A DNA stretch of 44,061 nucleotides, from positions 1 through 44,061 of the IMG/VR virus record IMGVR_UViG_3300020470_000035. One strand, 5' to 3'. Source of the DNA: a virus. The notes under the pieces were generated by a model, which saw only the letters and a program-made list of their open reading frames with translations, was not told the origin of the DNA and ran no database searches. Of the stretch, positions 23,982-34,422 are shown piece by piece. The position numbers and the translations under genes were made by a program. Each line of letters begins with the position of its first letter. The first letter of the stretch is position 1.

Positions 23982-25577
23982 ATGCCAGCAATTGTTACTG
24001 ATCAGTTTAGAATTCTGAACGCAAATAATTTTGTAGAATCAGTAGAGTCTGATAAAAATTCATATTATGTTTTTATTGGATTACCAAATCCAACAGGAAC
24101 TCCTTCACCAAGTGTTCAAGTTGGTTATGGAAGGTCTGAAGGTTGGAATACAACAGGCAATACACCTAAACCTATAGATAGTTTCTCAGATATCGCTCAT
24201 ACTGGCGATACTATGATGTATGGTAAGAGAATTGCATCTGCCAATATAAGAAGAATTATTAGAAGGATAGATTGGACTGCTGGTAATAGATATGAAATGT
24301 ATCGGGATGATTATTCAACGAAATCTGGTAAACAAAGTCCAATTAATGATTCTAGTAGATTATATGGTGCAAATTATTATGTAATGAACTCAGAATTCAA
24401 AGTATATCTTTGTATTTCAAATGGTTCAACGGGTTCTAATCCAAAAGGTAATATTTCTCAAGATGAACCAACATTTACAGATTTAGAACCATCAAGAGCT
24501 GGTAATAGTGGCGATGGTTATGTTTGGAAGTATTTGTATACTGTTTCACCTGCAGATATTCTGAAATTTGATTCAACAGAATATATTACTGTTCCTAATA
24601 ATTGGTCAGAAAGTACAGATGCTCAAATTAAAGCTATAAGAGAAAATGGTGATTCTACTATAAACAATAACCAAATTAAGCATGTATATATTGAAAGTGG
24701 TGGTGGTAAGTATGCAGAAGGATTAGGGCAAGAGGTTGATATATTAGGTGATGGTACTGGAGGAAAAGCTAGAGTTGATGTTGTAAATAAAGTTGTTACT
24801 AATGTTACTGTTAGTTCTGGTGGAAAAGGATATAGTTATGGATTAGTTGATTTGGGTGCATTACAAGATTCTGCACATCCTTCAAATCAAAGAGCAAACC
24901 TTATTCCTATTATTCCACCATCTTTAGGTCATGGTTATGATCTTTATAAGGAATTGGGAACTGATAGAGTTTTGATTTATGCTAGATTTGATGACTCTAC
25001 AAAAGATTTTCCTTCTGATACAAAATTTGCACAAGTTGGAATAGTTAAAAATCCAACTCAAGTTGGAACATCCATTACATATACTGACCCAACTTTTTCA
25101 TCTTTAAATGCATTTATTTTCGATACTGTTTCTGGAGATAAACCAATAGTTGGTGAGAGAATAACTCAAGTATTATCATCAGGTAGAATCGCTCAAGGTT
25201 ATGTTGCATCTTATGATGAAGATACAAAGGTTATGAAATATTTTAGAGATCGTTCTTTAAATTATTCTACTAATAATGATCATACTGATTATACTGGTAT
25301 TTCAACTGCTGGTGCAATTTATTCCTTTGAAGCATCATCAAATGCAATAAAAGGTGATAGTTCTAACTTCTCTGCAAGTATTAATACTGCTTTTAGTGGA
25401 ATAACAACTAATCCAACAGGAACTAAGTTAATTGACTTAGGAACTACCTTCTCAAATGGGTTATCAAATAATGAGATAAATAAAGGATCGGGGGAAATAA
25501 TCTATCTAGATAATAGACCTTTGATTGCTCGAAATGAGCGACAAAAAGAAGACGTTAAAATCATCCTGGAATTCTAA
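23982..25577 (+). CDS. gp8: baseplate wedge subunit gp8
   Basis: The 531-residue product matches the cyanophage gp8 type; T4 gp8 has 334 residues. In T4, gp8 dimers join gp7 and gp10 in the wedge. The N-terminus (AIVTDQFRILNANNFVES) and the DGYVWKYLYTVSPADILKF segment near 180 are typical. The extra length includes G-x-G-Y-type beta repeats (VYIESGGGKYAEG near 240; VSSGGKGYSYG near 280), the same kind found in gp7 and gp14. It lies directly downstream of a late promoter and 6 nt before the DUF4815 gene. Confidence 0.88.
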   Translation: MPAIVTDQFRILNANNFVESVESDKNSYYVFIGLPNPTGTPSPSVQVGYGRSEGWNTTGNTPKPIDSFSDIAHTGDTMMYGKRIASANIRRIIRRIDWTAGNRYEMYRDDYSTKSGKQSPINDSSRLYGANYYVMNSEFKVYLCISNGSTGSNPKGNISQDEPTFTDLEPSRAGNSGDGYVWKYLYTVSPADILKFDSTEYITVPNNWSESTDAQIKAIRENGDSTINNNQIKHVYIESGGGKYAEGLGQEVDILGDGTGGKARVDVVNKVVTNVTVSSGGKGYSYGLVDLGALQDSAHPSNQRANLIPIIPPSLGHGYDLYKELGTDRVLIYARFDDSTKDFPSDTKFAQVGIVKNPTQVGTSITYTDPTFSSLNAFIFDTVSGDKPIVGERITQVLSSGRIAQGYVASYDEDTKVMKYFRDRSLNYSTNNDHTDYTGISTAGAIYSFEASSNAIKGDSSNFSASINTAFSGITTNPTGTKLIDLGTTFSNGLSNNEINKGSGEIIYLDNRPLIARNERQKEDVKIILEF

Positions 25578-25583
25578 AGAAAA

Positions 25584-28500
25584 ATGCCACAGAAGACCAA
25601 TTTAAATATAAGCCCTTATTACGATGATTTTGATAAGGCAGATAATTTTTATAAAGTATTATTTAAACCTGGACACCCAGTTCAAGCTAGAGAACTAACT
25701 GGTCTTCAGTCAATATTACAAAATCAAATAGAATCGTTTGGAAGTCATATTTTTAAAGAAGGATCTATGGTTATTCCTGGTGGAATAACTTATGATAGTA
25801 CTTATTTTGCAGTAAAGGTAAATCCAGATCATTTAGGAATTGATGTTACAGTATATCTTGATGCTTTAATTAATAATAATAACGGAAAAGGAACTAGAAT
25901 TAAAGGACAAAATTCACAAATAGTAGGATCTATTAAGAATTATATTTTACCACCAAATGAAGGTGTTGATGATATTACAATTTTTGTTAAATATTTGGAA
26001 TCTGGAAGTGATTCGGAAAGTTCTCATTTTCCAAATGAAGAGGTTTTAGTACTTGAAGAAAATATTACTTATGGTAATACTGCATTAAATTCTGGAGAAA
26101 CTATTCTAACAGTAATGTCGGAAGATGCTACTTCTATTGGATCGGCATTTGGTGTTGATACTGGAGTTTATTTTATAAGAGGTACTTTTGTAGATGTTGA
26201 AAAGTCTTCTATAGTTTTAGAACCTTATTCAAATAAACCATCATATAGGGTAGGATTTGAAATATCGGAAACTGTAATTAATGCAAATGATGATCCTAGT
26301 TTAAATGACAACGCTAAAGGATTTACAAATTATGCAGCACCAGGTGCAGATAGATTTAAAATATCCGTTAAATTAGCGAAAAAATCACTTTTAGACTATG
26401 AAGATACTAACTTCGTAGAATTAATGCGAGTTAAGAATGGTGAAATTAAAAAATTACAAGCAGAATCTGTATATTCTCATATAGAAAAATGGATTGCTGG
26501 TAGAACATTTGATGAGTCTGGAAACTATGCAATACAACCATTTAGAGTTAATGTTCAAAATTCTTTAAATGATGAGATTAGTTCCAATGGTTTATTTGTT
26601 GAAGGGCAAAAAACTGATGATGGTGCTGATCCATCTGACGATTTAATGTGTGTTAAATTATCATCAGGAAGAGCATATGTTAGAGGATGGGATGTTGATG
26701 TTTATAATAAAGTAATAGACATAGAAAAACCAAGAGATACTAAAACTATTAAGTCTGCATCTGTTCCTTTTAGAATGGGCAGCTTATTGAAGGTTAATAA
26801 TGCTGAAGGTACTCCTTGGATTAATGTTGGGGGATCTACTGCCAATACTATTGGTCTTTATAATCGTAGAAAAGGAACTGGTAATGTTGATCCATCAACT
26901 GCAGGTCCAACTGGTAGTTCAGCTCTGAAGATTGGTGAAGCTCGTGTTTACTCTTTTAGTGTAACTGATGCATCATATAGTGGGGATTCTACAGAATGGG
27001 ATCTTCATTTATACGATGTTCAAACATATACATTATTACAAGTTTCTAATCCTGGAACAATTGCAACTACAATTCCACTTTCTAGTCGTGTTAGAGGACT
27101 TAATAGTGGTGCAATAGGATATGTTGCAAATCATACAGGAAATCCTAATGAAATTAATATATCACAAACAACTGGGACTTTTATTCAAGGTGAAAGTTTA
27201 ATTGTTAATGAACAAACAACTGAATCAAATTTTTCTATAGTGAAAGTTTTGAAATATACTGTTGATGATATTAAATCAGTTTATCAAGATTCAAATACAT
27301 TAAATTCCTCTTTGGTAAGTAAATTTAGTGCTGATTCAGTTTTATATGATAGAATATTACCTAATTTTTCTGCTTTTGATACTTTAACAGTTACTGGTGC
27401 TTCCAATGGAAATAGTGCATCTGCAACTTCACCTAATAGAAGGTTTATCGGAAAAGTAGGTATTAAAACTGATTCTATAGTTGGATATGGAACAGATGTT
27501 GGAGATAAAACTTATAATAGAATTGTTTCTATATCTTCAGATGGTGAAACCTTATCATTAGCACCTATTGAAACTATATCTGGTGTTAATAATGGTAGAA
27601 TATGTGCAGGTGTCACTACATCTAATATATTCAGGATTAAATCTCCTAAAATTATTAATTACAATAATTCTGGATTATATACTAGACTTCCAAAGAGAAA
27701 TGTTTCTGCTGTTGATCTTTCAAATTCAAATATTACTATCACTCGTCAAGTAACTGGAAAGACACCATCTAATAATACATTATCATTTAGTACTTCTGAA
27801 GCACTTGATGTTTCTTCTGGAATTACTAGTGCTTTCTTTGAACCATTTGATTCTGAAAAGTATTCAATTCATTATAATAATGGGACTACTGAAACTTTAA
27901 CATCAGATCAAGTATCAATAACAAACAATGGTAATGATATTCAGTTTAGTGGTTTATCAGCAAACCTTGCTTGTACTGTAAACGTAACTTTAAAGAAAGT
28001 AGGTTTAATAAGTAGATCCAAAGATTATTCTAGAAGTGTTCAATTTGAAGTAACAAAAACTGTAGGTGTGTCTACCAACAGTGGTATGACTAATAGTAAG
28101 TATTATGGTTTGAGAGTTGAAGATCAAGAAATATCTTTAAATGTTCCTGATGTTGTAAAAATTCATGCAATATATGAATCTAAAGATACTAACAAACCAA
28201 TTTTAGATAAACTAACATTTGTTTCTGGTCTTGCATTAGATACTAATACTATTATTGGTGAAAAAATAATTGGTAAAGATAGTAGAGCAATAGGTCAAAT
28301 TGTTAATAGACCATCTGCATCAGAGATTGAATTTGTATATTTAAATGATAACGTTTTCACTAAAGGAGAAACTGTTAACTTTAAAGAATCTAATATTGAA
28401 ACAAATTTACAAGGAATAACAAATGGTAATTATGTTGATAGAACAACTAATTACAAGTTAGATAAAGGACATAGAAAACAGTATGCAGATTATTCTAGGA

Positions 28501-31500
28501 TAGTTAGAAAGAAAACTTCTGGAATACCATCAAATAGATTATTAATTATTTTTGATAAGTATCAAACTCAAGATGTTGCTAGTGGTGATTTATTTACTGC
28601 AAATTCCTATACTAAAGATAGATATACTCATGATGTTCCTTCTATATCATCTGATAGAGGAACTGATATACTTGATTTTAGACCAAGAGTTGATACATTT
28701 GATCCTTCTGTAAATAAATCACCATTTGATTTTGCTGCTAGATCTTTTGAATCAACAACTAAGTATGTTGTTGCACCAAATGAAAGTTCTATTCTTGGAT
28801 ATACTTATTATCTACCAAGAATTGATAAGTTAGTTATTAATAAATTTGAAGAAGTAAAACTAATTAAAGGTGTTTCAGCAGATAATCCTGCACCACCTAC
28901 AGAAATTGGAGCTTCTATGGAAGTTGCTCAAATAACATTACCACCATATTTGTATGATCCTATAACTGGACCAAAAATAAAGTTATATGATAATAGAAGA
29001 TTTACCATGAGAGATATTGGTAAACTTGAGCAAAGGATTAGCAATCTTGAAGTAATGACTTCACTTACTGCTTTAGAATCAGATACTAAGTCACTACAAG
29101 TTCTTGATGCTGATGGATTAAATCGATTTAAGAGTGGATTTGTAGTAAATGATTTTAAAGATAGAGAATTTATAGACTATAGAAATGGGTCGGTATGTGA
29201 TGTTGACGTTGTTAATAAAGAATTAATTAGTGCAGTTGATTTTTGGTCATTAAAAGCAGATTTAGCGTTTGATCCTTCAATTGATGAAAATACAGCAGAT
29301 AGAAGTGCAAATCTTAAATTACTTGATGATAATTGCCAAAAAACTGGTGATTTGATTACTTTGAAATATAGTGAAGTTGCTAGTGAACTTAAAAACCTTC
29401 AAGCAACTCAAGTTGAAAATATTAACCCATTTAATGTTATTGTTTTTGCTGGTAGTGTTCAATTAGATCCACCATCAGATAATTGGGTTAGAACAATCTA
29501 TATTGATGATCATAGAACAGAATCTACTGGTAATACTTGGGCAGAACATCAAAATCTTGTTAGTGATGTTACTACAATTGATACTGATGTAGATGTAACT
29601 GTTGTTGAAGTTGAGCCAGATGGAAGTAGACAATGGATAGGAAATCATCGTGATTTTACAACCACTACAACTACTACCACAACAAATACAAAAGAAGTTA
29701 GTTTTTCAAATACTTTAGAGGGTAATAATAATGAATTTGATTATGTTGAGAGTGTTAAGGTTAGTGGAACTGCAGATCCATTTATGCGTTCTAGAAACGT
29801 TGCATTTAATGCAAATGGATTAAAACCATTAACAAAACATTATAGTTATTTGGATAGTGGAATACCTGATATCTTCCCTAAACTTACTGAAATTAATATG
29901 GTTTCTGGTACATTTTCATTATATGAAACTGCTACCGTTATTATGAATGGAAGGGAAATTGCTAAGGTAAGAGTACTAGCACCAAATCACAAGTATGGTG
30001 ATGGAAGTGTAATTGCAGTTCCTATGGGAAGTGTAGTTTCTACTGTAGGAACTCCTTCTCCTTCAAATTCAAGTGTTGGGGGTTTATTAATTGGAGATCC
30101 AATTATTGAAGACAATGCTATTGGATTACCTGCACCAGAATATGTACCAGCACAAAATGTTGAAGAATTTACAGTAGATCCTTTTGATAGAACTAGACCT
30201 GCTCCATCAAGCACATATTCATCAACTTCAAAAATATTTAATATTGATGTTACTGCATTAGCTAATGATGAAAGATTCTATGGATACATTAGACAAGGTG
30301 CAACTATTGTTGGGGAATCTAGTGGTGCAACTGCAACTGTAACAAATGCAAATATCTATTCAGATAATTGGGGTGATATTTTAGGTACTTTCTTCTTTAG
30401 AGAAGCAAATCAATCACCACAACCTTCAGTTCTATTCAGAACAGGAACAAAGACATTTAAGGTAACTGCAGCACCTGTAGGTACAGTTACATTACCTGGA
30501 AGCACTGCATTAGCAAGTGATGCTACTGGTACTTATCATGCTACTGGAACAATTATAACTCAAGATACTAAAACTGTTGGTGTAAGAAATCCACCCAAAC
30601 CACCTCAAAAACCAAATGAGATAACAGTTCAAATTGATGTAGATGTAGATTCTGATACTGTAAGAGTAGAAGCACCATACCGAGATCCTTTGGCACAGTC
30701 CTTTAGGGTTGATGAAACTGGTATGTTCCTAACATCTGTTGATGTTTATTTTGCAAGTAAAGATCCAAATGCTAAAGTATTTGTTGAGATTAGAGATGTT
30801 GAATTGGGAACCCCAACTAATTTCCTAGTTCAAGGTTATGCACAGGTTGCATTAAATCCAAATGATATTCAGGTTTCTAATGATGCATCTATAGCAACTA
30901 ATATTAGATTCCCATCACCAGTTTATTTGGAAGGAGGTAAGGAATATGCTCTTGTATTCTTATCACCATCTTCTGATTTGTATGAGATGTGGGTTTCTAC
31001 AATGGGTCAAAAGACTGTTAGAACACAGAATCTACCTGATGTTGAGAGTGTTGTACATACTAAACAGTATATTGGTGGTAGTTTGTTTAAATCCCAAAAC
31101 GGAACTATTTGGACACCAAGTCAATATCAAGATTTAACATTCCAACTCTATAAAGCAGAATTTGTTAGTAGCGGTACAGCAACATTCTACAACAGTCCAA
31201 TTGAAGCAGGTAATGAGAATACTCAAACATTAGTAGATAATCCAATTAGAACTTTACCTAGAAAATTAAAAGTTAAAGTTAGTGGACTACTTGCATCTGA
31301 ATCTCCTGTTGGTAGAAAGATTAGTAGTGGTGCTACTGGTGATTTAGAAGATGGAAGTATTACTGGTATAGTAGAAAGAATTGCTGCTCCAATTAACACT
31401 TCCACACAACCCGAATTAATTTCTTCTGGTTCTGGATATAATTTCACAAACCAATCATCGGATACAGATCCAATTGCTAATACGATACCTCTTAAATCAT

Positions 31501-33182
31501 TAACGAGTGATGGTTCTGGTTCAACTGCATCTATTACTATTGATGGTACTACTGGAGCAGTTAAACTTATTGAAAACGTAACTGCTGGTAGTAGGTATAG
31601 TGTAGGTGATGTTGTTACTATCGATAATAGTAGTGCTTTAGTTACAAGAGGTGCTGGTGCTAAATTTGCAATTAAAGAAATTAATTCAACATTAGATACA
31701 ATATACTTAACTGATGTTCAAGGTGAGAAATTTATATCTAATGAAGCCCTTATCCATTATGGTTCAAATAATGATACTAGAACGGATACAACAGGTCCAG
31801 CAACTGTAGATGGTGATTCTGAAGTTCTTAGTGATTTAAATTCTGGTAATGTTATAGAGGTTATACAATATAACCACGCTCATCATGGTGCAAATAACGT
31901 TGTTAGGTTAAAGGGAATAGAACCAGATAGTGTAGCAACACAAACAACTGGCGTATTGGATATTGATGGTACACTTGTATCAGTTGCAAATACTGCCCCA
32001 TTTACCAATTTTGCTGGTATTACAACTAATTTCGGTGAAGCTTTAATAGGTAATGAAATTGTTTCTTATGTTGTTGGTGTAGGACAACTCACTATTGATG
32101 GTAGAGGATTACAAAATAGTCCATCATCTAGTCATAGTGAAGGAACATCTATTCAACCATATCAAATAAATGGATTCCCATTAGTTGGTATTAATAGTAC
32201 AATAAATGTTCCATCAAATGCAACTCTTAGAGATGCAGGAAATATTGATAATTATTATCTAGAAATTGATCGAGGAACTGGTCCTAGAGGAACAAATGTT
32301 GCTAATAATAAAACTTTATTATGTTTTACTACTGAAAAAGCAGTAGGTGGTAAGAGCGTTGGAATTTCTCAAAATCATCAGTTTAGTACATTATCTCCAC
32401 AGATAAATGCTATTACACCTGGTAAAGGAACTAGAATTGATACTTCAGTTAGAACTGTAAGTGGAACTAGTGCTGGTGGAAATGAAGTATCCTTTATTGA
32501 TCAAGGATTTGAACCAACTATATTAAATGAGACTACATTCTTCCCAACACCAAGATTGGTGGCATCTAAAACTAATGAAGCATTAAGGTTATCAACATTA
32601 CCTAGAAATAAATCATTAGCATTAAAAATTGATATGACATCAGAAGATAAGAATTTATCTCCAGTAATAGATTCAAAATATGCATCCTTTGTTCTAGGTA
32701 GAAATAAAATTAACAATCCAATATCTGATTATGCTACAGATACAAAGACTAGATCATTAGATGAAGATCCTCATGGTTCATTATTTGTATCTAAGAGAGT
32801 TAATTTGAAACAACCAGCTTCTTCCTTAAAAGTTTTTGTTGCTGCTAATGCTCGACCAGAAGCAGACTTTAGAGTTTTCTATAGGTTATTTACTGCTGAT
32901 TCTAGTGAAGTTACTCAAACATATCGACCATTCCCTGGATATAAAAATCTAATTGATACTGATGGTGATGGGTTTGGTGATGAAATTATAAATGTTGGAT
33001 TGAACGATGGTAGAGCAGATGCTTTAGTTAAATCAAATGGAGTAAATGAATTCTCAGAATATCAGTTCACCGTAAATGATTTGGAACAGTTTGATGGATT
33101 TGTAATTAAAATAGTGATGACATCTACAAACGAATGTATTCCAGTTAGATTAAAAGACTTCAGAGCAATTGCATTAGCGTAA
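25584..33182 (+). CDS. giant DUF4815-type baseplate/tail protein
   Basis: The 2532-residue product has the N-terminal DUF4815 signature (NISPYYDDFDKADNFYKVLF, then PGHPVQARELTGLQSILQNQ). A helical segment at about 1140-1180 (RRFTMRDIGKLEQRISNLEV) precedes a central structural region. Nine consecutive Thr occur at 1359-1367. A beta domain starts near 1690 (DPLAQSFRVDETGMFLTSVD), and a conserved C-terminal domain ends RLKDFRAIALA. Proteins of this type take the place of gp9/gp10 in T4-like cyanophages and probably anchor peripheral fibres. Most relatives I know are clearly shorter. It overlaps the next gene by one base (TAATG). Confidence 0.78.
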   Translation: MPQKTNLNISPYYDDFDKADNFYKVLFKPGHPVQARELTGLQSILQNQIESFGSHIFKEGSMVIPGGITYDSTYFAVKVNPDHLGIDVTVYLDALINNNNGKGTRIKGQNSQIVGSIKNYILPPNEGVDDITIFVKYLESGSDSESSHFPNEEVLVLEENITYGNTALNSGETILTVMSEDATSIGSAFGVDTGVYFIRGTFVDVEKSSIVLEPYSNKPSYRVGFEISETVINANDDPSLNDNAKGFTNYAAPGADRFKISVKLAKKSLLDYEDTNFVELMRVKNGEIKKLQAESVYSHIEKWIAGRTFDESGNYAIQPFRVNVQNSLNDEISSNGLFVEGQKTDDGADPSDDLMCVKLSSGRAYVRGWDVDVYNKVIDIEKPRDTKTIKSASVPFRMGSLLKVNNAEGTPWINVGGSTANTIGLYNRRKGTGNVDPSTAGPTGSSALKIGEARVYSFSVTDASYSGDSTEWDLHLYDVQTYTLLQVSNPGTIATTIPLSSRVRGLNSGAIGYVANHTGNPNEINISQTTGTFIQGESLIVNEQTTESNFSIVKVLKYTVDDIKSVYQDSNTLNSSLVSKFSADSVLYDRILPNFSAFDTLTVTGASNGNSASATSPNRRFIGKVGIKTDSIVGYGTDVGDKTYNRIVSISSDGETLSLAPIETISGVNNGRICAGVTTSNIFRIKSPKIINYNNSGLYTRLPKRNVSAVDLSNSNITITRQVTGKTPSNNTLSFSTSEALDVSSGITSAFFEPFDSEKYSIHYNNGTTETLTSDQVSITNNGNDIQFSGLSANLACTVNVTLKKVGLISRSKDYSRSVQFEVTKTVGVSTNSGMTNSKYYGLRVEDQEISLNVPDVVKIHAIYESKDTNKPILDKLTFVSGLALDTNTIIGEKIIGKDSRAIGQIVNRPSASEIEFVYLNDNVFTKGETVNFKESNIETNLQGITNGNYVDRTTNYKLDKGHRKQYADYSRIVRKKTSGIPSNRLLIIFDKYQTQDVASGDLFTANSYTKDRYTHDVPSISSDRGTDILDFRPRVDTFDPSVNKSPFDFAARSFESTTKYVVAPNESSILGYTYYLPRIDKLVINKFEEVKLIKGVSADNPAPPTEIGASMEVAQITLPPYLYDPITGPKIKLYDNRRFTMRDIGKLEQRISNLEVMTSLTALESDTKSLQVLDADGLNRFKSGFVVNDFKDREFIDYRNGSVCDVDVVNKELISAVDFWSLKADLAFDPSIDENTADRSANLKLLDDNCQKTGDLITLKYSEVASELKNLQATQVENINPFNVIVFAGSVQLDPPSDNWVRTIYIDDHRTESTGNTWAEHQNLVSDVTTIDTDVDVTVVEVEPDGSRQWIGNHRDFTTTTTTTTTNTKEVSFSNTLEGNNNEFDYVESVKVSGTADPFMRSRNVAFNANGLKPLTKHYSYLDSGIPDIFPKLTEINMVSGTFSLYETATVIMNGREIAKVRVLAPNHKYGDGSVIAVPMGSVVSTVGTPSPSNSSVGGLLIGDPIIEDNAIGLPAPEYVPAQNVEEFTVDPFDRTRPAPSSTYSSTSKIFNIDVTALANDERFYGYIRQGATIVGESSGATATVTNANIYSDNWGDILGTFFFREANQSPQPSVLFRTGTKTFKVTAAPVGTVTLPGSTALASDATGTYHATGTIITQDTKTVGVRNPPKPPQKPNEITVQIDVDVDSDTVRVEAPYRDPLAQSFRVDETGMFLTSVDVYFASKDPNAKVFVEIRDVELGTPTNFLVQGYAQVALNPNDIQVSNDASIATNIRFPSPVYLEGGKEYALVFLSPSSDLYEMWVSTMGQKTVRTQNLPDVESVVHTKQYIGGSLFKSQNGTIWTPSQYQDLTFQLYKAEFVSSGTATFYNSPIEAGNENTQTLVDNPIRTLPRKLKVKVSGLLASESPVGRKISSGATGDLEDGSITGIVERIAAPINTSTQPELISSGSGYNFTNQSSDTDPIANTIPLKSLTSDGSGSTASITIDGTTGAVKLIENVTAGSRYSVGDVVTIDNSSALVTRGAGAKFAIKEINSTLDTIYLTDVQGEKFISNEALIHYGSNNDTRTDTTGPATVDGDSEVLSDLNSGNVIEVIQYNHAHHGANNVVRLKGIEPDSVATQTTGVLDIDGTLVSVANTAPFTNFAGITTNFGEALIGNEIVSYVVGVGQLTIDGRGLQNSPSSSHSEGTSIQPYQINGFPLVGINSTINVPSNATLRDAGNIDNYYLEIDRGTGPRGTNVANNKTLLCFTTEKAVGGKSVGISQNHQFSTLSPQINAITPGKGTRIDTSVRTVSGTSAGGNEVSFIDQGFEPTILNETTFFPTPRLVASKTNEALRLSTLPRNKSLALKIDMTSEDKNLSPVIDSKYASFVLGRNKINNPISDYATDTKTRSLDEDPHGSLFVSKRVNLKQPASSLKVFVAANARPEADFRVFYRLFTADSSEVTQTYRPFPGYKNLIDTDGDGFGDEIINVGLNDGRADALVKSNGVNEFSEYQFTVNDLEQFDGFVIKIVMTSTNECIPVRLKDFRAIALA

Positions 33183-33691
33183 TGAGAACTTTTCAACAAT
33201 TTCTACAACTATGTGAAGGTGGTTTAGCAAGACAATTAAGTAATGCTAAAACTAAAGATACTGGTCACATCTCTGCAGATCGTGGATCTGATGAAGGTGA
33301 GAATCGTAAGAAGAGAAAAGGTCTTGAAAAGGATCTAAAGAAAAAGGGTATTGGTTACAAGAAAACAACTGGTAGGTATAAGTATGATGATGGATCTGAT
33401 GGTAAAGAAGTTTCATACTCTACTACTAAACCAGAAGGTATGTCAAAACGTAAGTTTGGCAAAACTATGAGAAAACTTGGTCGCAAACACGATCAGGAAT
33501 CTGTTATTACTAAGAAACCAGGTAAAAAAGCAACTCTGCATTATACTGATAAGAGTGGTAAGAAATCTGAAGGATTGGGAAAAGAGAAAGCTGGTAAGCA
33601 TCCAGATGGTTATGGAGAAACTGGTGAAAAACGCCAGAGAGGTGATAAGTTAAAGGATAAAAAGAAAGATCGGAGTATGCATTACGCATGA
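33182..33691 (+). CDS. basic protein with a capsid-targeting-like N-terminus
   Basis: The 169-residue product begins MRTFQQFLQLCEGG, close in form to the capsid-targeting sequence of T4 internal proteins (MKTYQEFIAEA). The LCE-G step fits the (L/I)-x-E cleavage rule of the prohead protease gp21. The remainder is extremely rich in Lys, Arg, Gly and Asp (NRKKRKGLEKDLKKKG), as expected for a packaged DNA-binding protein. It shares the start motif with the next gene, overlaps it by ATGA, and overlaps the DUF4815 gene upstream by one base. Function is inferred; a baseplate-associated role is possible from position. Confidence 0.6.
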   Translation: MRTFQQFLQLCEGGLARQLSNAKTKDTGHISADRGSDEGENRKKRKGLEKDLKKKGIGYKKTTGRYKYDDGSDGKEVSYSTTKPEGMSKRKFGKTMRKLGRKHDQESVITKKPGKKATLHYTDKSGKKSEGLGKEKAGKHPDGYGETGEKRQRGDKLKDKKKDRSMHYA

Positions 33692-33966
33692 AGACATTTA
33701 AACAATTTTTAGAAGATTACTCTGTTGGTGGTGGTTTAACACCTAAACAGATGTTAGGTCCTGGTACTCAGTGGTTTAGAACTCCTGCTGAAAAAATGAA
33801 AGAAAATCAAAGATTTATAAGAGTTGCTCCAGGATTTATACCAAATTGGTTACAAGCAAAAAGATCTAAAGAAGATAAGATTAATTCCCTATATAAGGAT
33901 ATTAATAATCCTAAAAAACCATCTGAAAAGGATTTAATTAACGGTTTACCTATTAAAAAAGCATGA
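33688..33966 (+). CDS. small protein with MKTFKQFL start, function unknown
   Basis: The gene encodes 92 residues beginning MKTFKQFLEDYSVGG, the second capsid-targeting-like start in tandem. Here no L-x-E follows within the first 12 residues, so cleavage is less clear than in its neighbour. The rest contains GPGTQWFRTPAEKM and a basic C-terminal half (LQAKRSKEDKINSLYKDI). It overlaps the genes on both sides by four bases (ATGA), showing tight coupling within the late operon. No known domain is recognised. Confidence 0.6.
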   Translation: MKTFKQFLEDYSVGGGLTPKQMLGPGTQWFRTPAEKMKENQRFIRVAPGFIPNWLQAKRSKEDKINSLYKDINNPKKPSEKDLINGLPIKKA

Positions 33967-34166
33967 TACCAGTTGAAGGACATAAAAACCTGTTTCGTGA
34001 TCCAGAAACAGGTGCGATTTTAAATTATGATACCAATTCATATTCTCAACATATTTCTAAAAGAAATAAAAAACTTGATGAGAAAGCAGAACTAGATGAG
34101 ATGAAAAAAGATATTGATGAAATTAAATCTTTACTTAAAGAGTTAGCAAATCGTAAACATAAATAA
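33963..34166 (+). CDS. small coiled-coil phage protein, function unknown
   Basis: The gene encodes 67 residues: MIPVEGHKNLFRDPETGAIL, then a 35-residue charged helix (ELDEMKKDIDEIKSLLKEL) with a heptad pattern. Small proteins with this start (IPVxGxxNLxRDxxTGAI) are widely conserved in T4-like cyanophages as I recall, but have no assigned role. It starts by ATGA overlap with the preceding gene. Confidence 0.65.
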   Translation: MIPVEGHKNLFRDPETGAILNYDTNSYSQHISKRNKKLDEKAELDEMKKDIDEIKSLLKELANRKHK

Positions 34167-34194
34167 TAGATAGATTCTTGAATTGCTTACATAA

Positions 34195-34422
34195 ATGGCA
34201 GATATTAAGGTCAGAGTAGGGCAAAAAAATGCCGTCAAGGTAATATCATCTCTTGCTGGAGCCCAAGGACTGTCCTTAGCTGAACTCAGCGATGTAAATG
34301 CTGCGAACCTACTGAATGGAATGGTGTTGGTATATAACGGAGCAACTCAAAAATGGGATGCCACACTATCGTTAACACCTGGAACGGACTCGAATTTAGA
34401 CATCAACGGGGGAAATTTTTAA
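34195..34422 (+). CDS. small fibre-associated virion protein
   Basis: The gene encodes 75 residues. The central segment (LAELSDVNAANLLNGMVLVY, then NGATQKWDA) is the 'LSDV...NGxVLVYN...W' motif often repeated in phage tail-fibre shafts and here present once. The product is probably a minor virion or fibre-attachment protein. It is directly followed by the fibre-type gene at 34423 without a gap. Confidence 0.6.
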   Translation: MADIKVRVGQKNAVKVISSLAGAQGLSLAELSDVNAANLLNGMVLVYNGATQKWDATLSLTPGTDSNLDINGGNF

